A stretch of DNA of 8,947 nucleotides from the NCBI GenBank assembly GCA_017438675.1, contig JAFRUW010000028.1, positions 1 through 8,947 on the forward strand. Reading direction: 5' to 3'. Shown piece after piece: positions 5,651-8,947 of this stretch; position 1 is the first letter of the stretch; the number at the start of each line of letters is the position of its first letter. A program made the translations under genes and the position numbers. The notes beneath the pieces were generated by a model. That model saw nothing but the letters and a program-made list of their open reading frames with translations, made no database searches and was not told where the DNA came from. The stretch is from Oscillospiraceae bacterium (GTDB lineage: Bacteria > Bacillota > Clostridia > Oscillospirales > Oscillospiraceae).

Positions 5651-6280
5651 ATGCATGATATAGACAAGATAATTGAAAATCTGGAGCATGACTATCCCGA
5701 CTCCATCTGCTCCCTTCAGTACGGCAAGGACTATGAGCTGCTCTTCGCGGTGAGGCTGTCGGCACAGTGTACCGATGAGCGGGTGAATATGGTGACTCCG
5801 GCACTGTTTGAAAAATACCCCACGCTGGAGGCCTTTGCCAATGCCGACATCGCCGACGTGGAGGAGATTATCCGCTCCTGCGGGTTTTACCGCATGAAGG
5901 CCCGTGACCTGGTGAACTCGGCGATAATGATCCTCGCGGACTATGGCGGCAAGGTGCCGGACAATATGGATGATCTGCTGAAGCTCCCCGGCGTGGGCCG
6001 CAAACCGGCGAACCTCGTCCTGGGCGACGTCTACAAGGTCCCCTCCTCCGTAGTGGTGGACACCCACTGCATACGGATATCGAACCGGATAGGCCTTGTA
6101 AATGTCAAGGATCCGGTAAAGATCGAGACGGCGCTGAGAGAGATACTCCCCGGTGACAAGTCAAACGACTTCTGTCACCGTCTTGTGCTCCACGGCAGGG
6201 CGGTCTGCACCGCAAGAAGCCCGAAGTGCGGAATCTGCTCCATCAGGCAATACTGCGACTATGGAAGCGGGAAAGAATAA
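5651..6280 (+). CDS. nth: Endonuclease III, [4Fe-4S] DNA glycosylase/AP lyase
   Basis: Nth removes oxidised pyrimidines from DNA and nicks the abasic site, starting base excision repair. The 209-residue product matches the family length. The helix-hairpin-helix LPGVGRKPANLVL (112-124) carries the Schiff-base Lys118, and Asp137 in VVDTHC is the second catalytic residue, matching Lys120 and Asp138 of E. coli. The iron-sulphur loop has the canonical spacing C-x6-C-x2-C-x5-C (Cys186, 193, 196, 202). The ATG at 5651 is the first in-frame start after a TGA at 5633-5635. Its ribosome binding site is weak (AAGAAGAT). It leads the rightward operon, 21 bases ahead of proB, and diverges from rarA, another DNA maintenance gene. 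Confidence 0.97.
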   Translation: MHDIDKIIENLEHDYPDSICSLQYGKDYELLFAVRLSAQCTDERVNMVTPALFEKYPTLEAFANADIADVEEIIRSCGFYRMKARDLVNSAIMILADYGGKVPDNMDDLLKLPGVGRKPANLVLGDVYKVPSSVVVDTHCIRISNRIGLVNVKDPVKIETALREILPGDKSNDFCHRLVLHGRAVCTARSPKCGICSIRQYCDYGSGKE

Positions 6281-6301
6281 AAAAACACAGGAGATAATTT
6301 T

Positions 6302-7072
6302 ATGCGAATCGTAGTTAAGGTGGGTACGTCAACCCTCGCCCATCCCACCGGGCTTTTGAATATCCGTCACATGGAGAGCCTGTGCAAGGTTTTAAGCGAC
6401 ATAAAGAACGCCGGGAACGAGGTCATTCTGGTGTCCTCCGGCGCTATCGGAATGGGCGTCGGCAAGCTGTCCCTCAAAGCCCGCCCGTCAGAGATGTCCG
6501 CAAAGCAGGCGGCGGCGGCCGTGGGTCAGTGCGAGCTGATGTACACATACGACAAGCTGTTTTCCGAATACAACCACGTTGTGGGTCAGATACTTGTCAC
6601 GAAGAGCGACATTCAGAAAGAGGAGCGAAAGCAGAACTTCATCAACACCCTGTTCAAGCTTCTGGAATTTGACGCTCTCCCCATAATAAACGAAAACGAC
6701 ACCGTTGCCACCGAGGAGATCGCCATCGGCGACAACGACACTCTGGCTGCTCAGGTGGCAGAGGCGGCGGAGGCGGAGCTCCTCGTCCTGCTAAGCGACA
6801 TCGACGGACTTTTTACCGCCGATCCCCGGAACGACCCCAACGCACAGCTCATCCCCGGTGTGTATGAGATCACTCCCAATATCATCGCCCTCGGCGGCGG
6901 TCAGGGCTCAAGCCTCGGCACAGGCGGAATGGCTACAAAGCTCCACGCGGCGGAGATCGCCGTAGAAGCGGGCTGCGATATGATAATTGCCAACGGCAAA
7001 GACCCCACGGTGCTGTATGATATTCTTGACGGCAAGCCGGTGGGAACGAGATTTTACGGAAAGAGAGGCTGA
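6302..7072 (+). CDS. proB: Glutamate 5-kinase, short form without PUA domain
   Basis: ProB phosphorylates glutamate with ATP to gamma-glutamyl phosphate, the first and normally proline-inhibited step of proline synthesis. The 256-residue protein is a single amino-acid-kinase domain: KVGTST (6-11), SSGAIGMG (45-52), INENDTV (129-135) and GDND (143-146) for glutamate and phosphate binding, LLSDIDGLFTADPR (163-176) and GTGGMATK (206-213) for the nucleotide. It stops after the kinase domain, whereas the E. coli enzyme (367 residues) continues into a PUA domain. The end is clean and followed at once by proA, so this looks like a natural short form and not a truncation. AGGAG (6289-6293) lies eight bases before the ATG. 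It is eight bases upstream of proA. Confidence 0.96.
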   Translation: MRIVVKVGTSTLAHPTGLLNIRHMESLCKVLSDIKNAGNEVILVSSGAIGMGVGKLSLKARPSEMSAKQAAAAVGQCELMYTYDKLFSEYNHVVGQILVTKSDIQKEERKQNFINTLFKLLEFDALPIINENDTVATEEIAIGDNDTLAAQVAEAAEAELLVLLSDIDGLFTADPRNDPNAQLIPGVYEITPNIIALGGGQGSSLGTGGMATKLHAAEIAVEAGCDMIIANGKDPTVLYDILDGKPVGTRFYGKRG

Positions 7073-7080
7073 CACCAACT

Positions 7081-8337
7081 ATGACAACTCTTGAGATCAT
7101 GAAGACCGCGAAATCGGTCTGCGCTTCCCTCGCTTCAGTAACCACTGATGAGAAGAACACCGCCCTTCTTTACATGGCGGAAGAACTTGAAAACAACACA
7201 GACAGGATCCTTGCCGCCAACAGGACAGACGTTGACGCCGCAAGGGGCAGGATCACCGACGTTATGATCGACCGCCTGACCCTTACCGAACAGCGCATAA
7301 AGGACATGGCGAAGGGTATCCGTGAGGTCACGGAGCTTCCCGATCCCATCGGCAGGACTCTCGCCTCGGTCACCCGCCCCAACGGACTTGTGATCGAAAA
7401 GCGCTCCGTACCCATGGGCGTCATCGCCATAATCTATGAGAGCCGTCCAAACGTCACCTCCGACGCTTCGGCTCTTGCCCTCAAGGCAGGAAGCGCCTGC
7501 ATACTCCGCGGCGGCAAAGAGGCTTACAATTCCTCTGCGGCAATCGTTGAGGCCATGCAGGCCGGTCTTGTAAGGGCGGGGCTCCCCGGCGAGCTCATCC
7601 AGCTCGTCAGCGACACCACCCGTGAGAGCTCCTATGAGCTTATGCGCGGCGTCGGATATATCGACCTGCTCATACCCCGGGGCGGCGCAGGACTTATCAG
7701 GGCATGTGTGGAAAACGCCCTTGTCCCCTGTATCCAGACCGGTACCGGTATATGCCACATCTACGTTGACGAGACGGCGGACATCGGCAAGGCGCTGAAC
7801 ATTATCGAAAACGCCAAGACCAGCCGTCCCTCCGTCTGCAACGCGGCGGAGGTCTGCGTGGTAAACGAAAAGATCGCTCCCGAATTCCTGCCCCTTTTCA
7901 AAAAGCGGCTGACGGATGATCGGTCAGAAAAGGGCCTTGTACCCGTTGAGCTTCGCCTCGACCCACGGGCGGCGGCGATAATTGACGGCACACCCGCCGG
8001 TGAAAAGGATTTCGACACCGAGTTCCTCGATTACATCATGGCGGTCAAAACCGTGGCGGACGTGGACGAGGCCATTTACCACATCCAGCTCCATTCCACC
8101 CATCACAGCGACTGCATCATAACCGAAACGAAGGAAAATGCCGACAAATTTATACAGCTTGTGGACAGCGCCGCGGTTTACTGGAACGCCTCCACCCGCT
8201 TTACCGACGGCGGCGAATTCGGTCTTGGCTGTGAGATGGGCATCTCCACCCAGAAGCTCCACGCCAGAGGCCCCCTCGGTCTTGAGGAGCTGACAACATA
8301 CAAATACGTTATTCTCGGTTCCGGTCAGATAAGATAG
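7081..8337 (+). CDS. proA: Gamma-glutamyl phosphate reductase
   Basis: ProA uses NADPH to reduce gamma-glutamyl phosphate to glutamate 5-semialdehyde, which cyclises spontaneously to pyrroline-5-carboxylate. The 418-residue product has the aldehyde-dehydrogenase fold and near-identical length to E. coli ProA. The catalytic cysteine is Cys253 in RPSVCNAAE. The cofactor-side motif IYESRPNVTSDA (118-129) and the family signature WNASTRFTDGGEFGLG (368-383) are intact, as is the C-terminal RGPLGLEELTTYKY. Only eight bases separate it from proB. The ribosome binding site is modest (GAGAGG, 7063-7068, 12 bases upstream, inside the end of proB), suggesting translational coupling. ProB and ProA are known to work as a complex that shields the labile acyl phosphate. 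Confidence 0.98.
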   Translation: MTTLEIMKTAKSVCASLASVTTDEKNTALLYMAEELENNTDRILAANRTDVDAARGRITDVMIDRLTLTEQRIKDMAKGIREVTELPDPIGRTLASVTRPNGLVIEKRSVPMGVIAIIYESRPNVTSDASALALKAGSACILRGGKEAYNSSAAIVEAMQAGLVRAGLPGELIQLVSDTTRESSYELMRGVGYIDLLIPRGGAGLIRACVENALVPCIQTGTGICHIYVDETADIGKALNIIENAKTSRPSVCNAAEVCVVNEKIAPEFLPLFKKRLTDDRSEKGLVPVELRLDPRAAAIIDGTPAGEKDFDTEFLDYIMAVKTVADVDEAIYHIQLHSTHHSDCIITETKENADKFIQLVDSAAVYWNASTRFTDGGEFGLGCEMGISTQKLHARGPLGLEELTTYKYVILGSGQIR

Positions 8338-8342
8338 GAGGG
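8336..8342 (+). promoter_or_regulatory. proC ribosome binding site overlapping the proA stop codon
   Basis: AGGAGGG begins in the TAG stop of proA (8335-8337) and ends seven bases before the proC ATG at 8350. Ribosomes finishing proA will cover this site, consistent with coupled translation of the two genes. Confidence 0.85.
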
Positions 8343-8349
8343 CAAAAAC

Positions 8350-8947
8350 ATGAAATATAAACTCGGCTTTATCGGCGCGGGAAACATGGGCGGCGCGCTC
8401 CTCAGTGCGGCTCTGAAGACGACTCCCGCACAATGCATTGCGGTCAGCGAAAAAAATCCCGACCTGCTTAAAAATGTCTGCGGCAATCTGGGATGCGCAA
8501 GTGAGGAATCCCCTGTCCTTGCCGTTGAATGCGAATACATCTTCCTGGGCGTAAAGCCCCAGGTGATGCCGGCAGTCTGCGCTGAGATTGCCCCTGCCCT
8601 TGCCTCCCGTGAGACGCCCTTTACCGTCGTCACCATGGCGGCGGGAATCACCACCGACAAGATCCGCGGTTTTCTCGGCGGGGACTATCCCGTTATCCGC
8701 ATAATGCCCAACACCCCCGTCAAGGTGAGCGAAGGCATGGTGCTCTACACTGCAACTGACAACGTATCCCCGGCTGCTCTTGACGAGTTCCTGACGATCA
8801 TGGCCCGGGGCGGCAGATTTGACCGTCTGGACGAAAAGCTCATTGACGCCGGATGCGCCGTTTCCGGCTGCGGCCCCGCCTTTGCCTATATGTTCATCGA
8901 GGCCCTTGCAGACGGCGCCGTGACCTGTGGCCTGCCCAGAAGCAAGG
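8350..8947 (+). CDS. proC: Pyrroline-5-carboxylate reductase, 3' end outside the window
   Basis: ProC reduces pyrroline-5-carboxylate to proline with NAD(P)H, the last step after ProB and ProA. The first 199 codons are present and open at the window edge; the family is usually about 265-275 residues. The Rossmann dinucleotide loop is GFIGAGNMG (6-14), followed by VKPQ (68-71), MAAGI (96-100) and RIMPNTP (117-123). SGCGPAF (172-178) with FIEALADGAV marks the start of the C-terminal helical dimerisation domain. The ATG at 8350 has AGGAGGG seven bases upstream. No frameshift is seen in the visible part. Together with proB and proA it makes the complete glutamate-to-proline route in one operon. 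Confidence 0.96.
   Translation, partial: MKYKLGFIGAGNMGGALLSAALKTTPAQCIAVSEKNPDLLKNVCGNLGCASEESPVLAVECEYIFLGVKPQVMPAVCAEIAPALASRETPFTVVTMAAGITTDKIRGFLGGDYPVIRIMPNTPVKVSEGMVLYTATDNVSPAALDEFLTIMARGGRFDRLDEKLIDAGCAVSGCGPAFAYMFIEALADGAVTCGLPRSK

Noticed and set aside
5554..5667. A longer RarA reading from a TTG at 5667
   Set aside because: The extra 38 residues are hydrophobic and AT-rich, overlap the start of nth and the promoter region, and are not part of known RarA proteins.
5594..6067. Minus-strand open frame of 157 codons opposite nth
   Set aside because: It is antisense to a strongly conserved nth, is rich in His and Val as expected of a shadow frame, and matches no family I know.
7135..8433. 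Long minus-strand open frames opposite proA and proC
   Set aside because: They are antisense to well-conserved enzymes and have no family resemblance. Long antisense frames are common where the third codon position is GC-rich.
1..8947. Mobile element, phage, CRISPR, tRNA or rRNA content
   Set aside because: I saw no transposase or integrase motifs, no regularly spaced repeats, and no cloverleaf or rRNA-like sequence. All genes over 150 bases fit housekeeping families.

Overview
The window looks like a chromosomal housekeeping segment from a Gram-positive anaerobe of the Clostridia, most likely near the Ruminococcaceae/Oscillospirales. The reasons are a fairly GC-rich coding sequence with AT-rich gaps, strong AGGAGG-type ribosome binding sites, and a set of families mostly confined to Bacillota (DUF951, the YqeG-type HAD phosphatase, a CD1247-like acidic zinc-ribbon protein, EF-P beside an M24 X-Pro peptidase). 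I see no phage, transposase, CRISPR, tRNA or rRNA signal. The assignment to a family or genus is inference.

Layout. Positions 1-271 carry no gene. They hold a striking run of hairpins (44-158), three of which abut with no base between them, and a rho-independent terminator (218-244) that ends the leftward genes. From 272 to 5553 everything is on the minus strand, read right to left: rarA (replication-fork AAA+ ATPase), a 63-residue DUF951 protein, hisC (PLP aminotransferase), a yqeG-type HAD phosphatase and an M24 X-Pro peptidase form one tight chain with overlaps of 8-11 bases or a gap of 6 bases. A 97-base gap with a good sigma-A-type promoter follows, then efp and a small acidic zinc-ribbon protein. 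From 5651 to the right edge everything is on the plus strand: nth (endonuclease III), proB, proA and proC, the last cut by the window edge.

The two gene sets diverge from about 100 bases (5554-5650). The best promoter candidates in the two directions there overlap at their -10 boxes, so rarA (fork rescue) and nth (base excision repair) may share one symmetric promoter. The rightward operon ends in the complete glutamate-to-proline pathway: ProB phosphorylates glutamate, ProA reduces it to the semialdehyde, which cyclises to pyrroline-5-carboxylate, and ProC reduces that to proline. The leftward side also has a proline flavour, with an X-Pro peptidase that can recycle proline from peptides and EF-P, which relieves ribosome stalling at consecutive prolines. 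A functional link between the two sides is speculation.

Most of the window is ordinary and confidently named. The part least explained by known genes is the hairpin run at 44-158, which could be a dispersed repeat, a structured RNA or a compound terminator. I did not find convincing evidence of a wholly new biological system.
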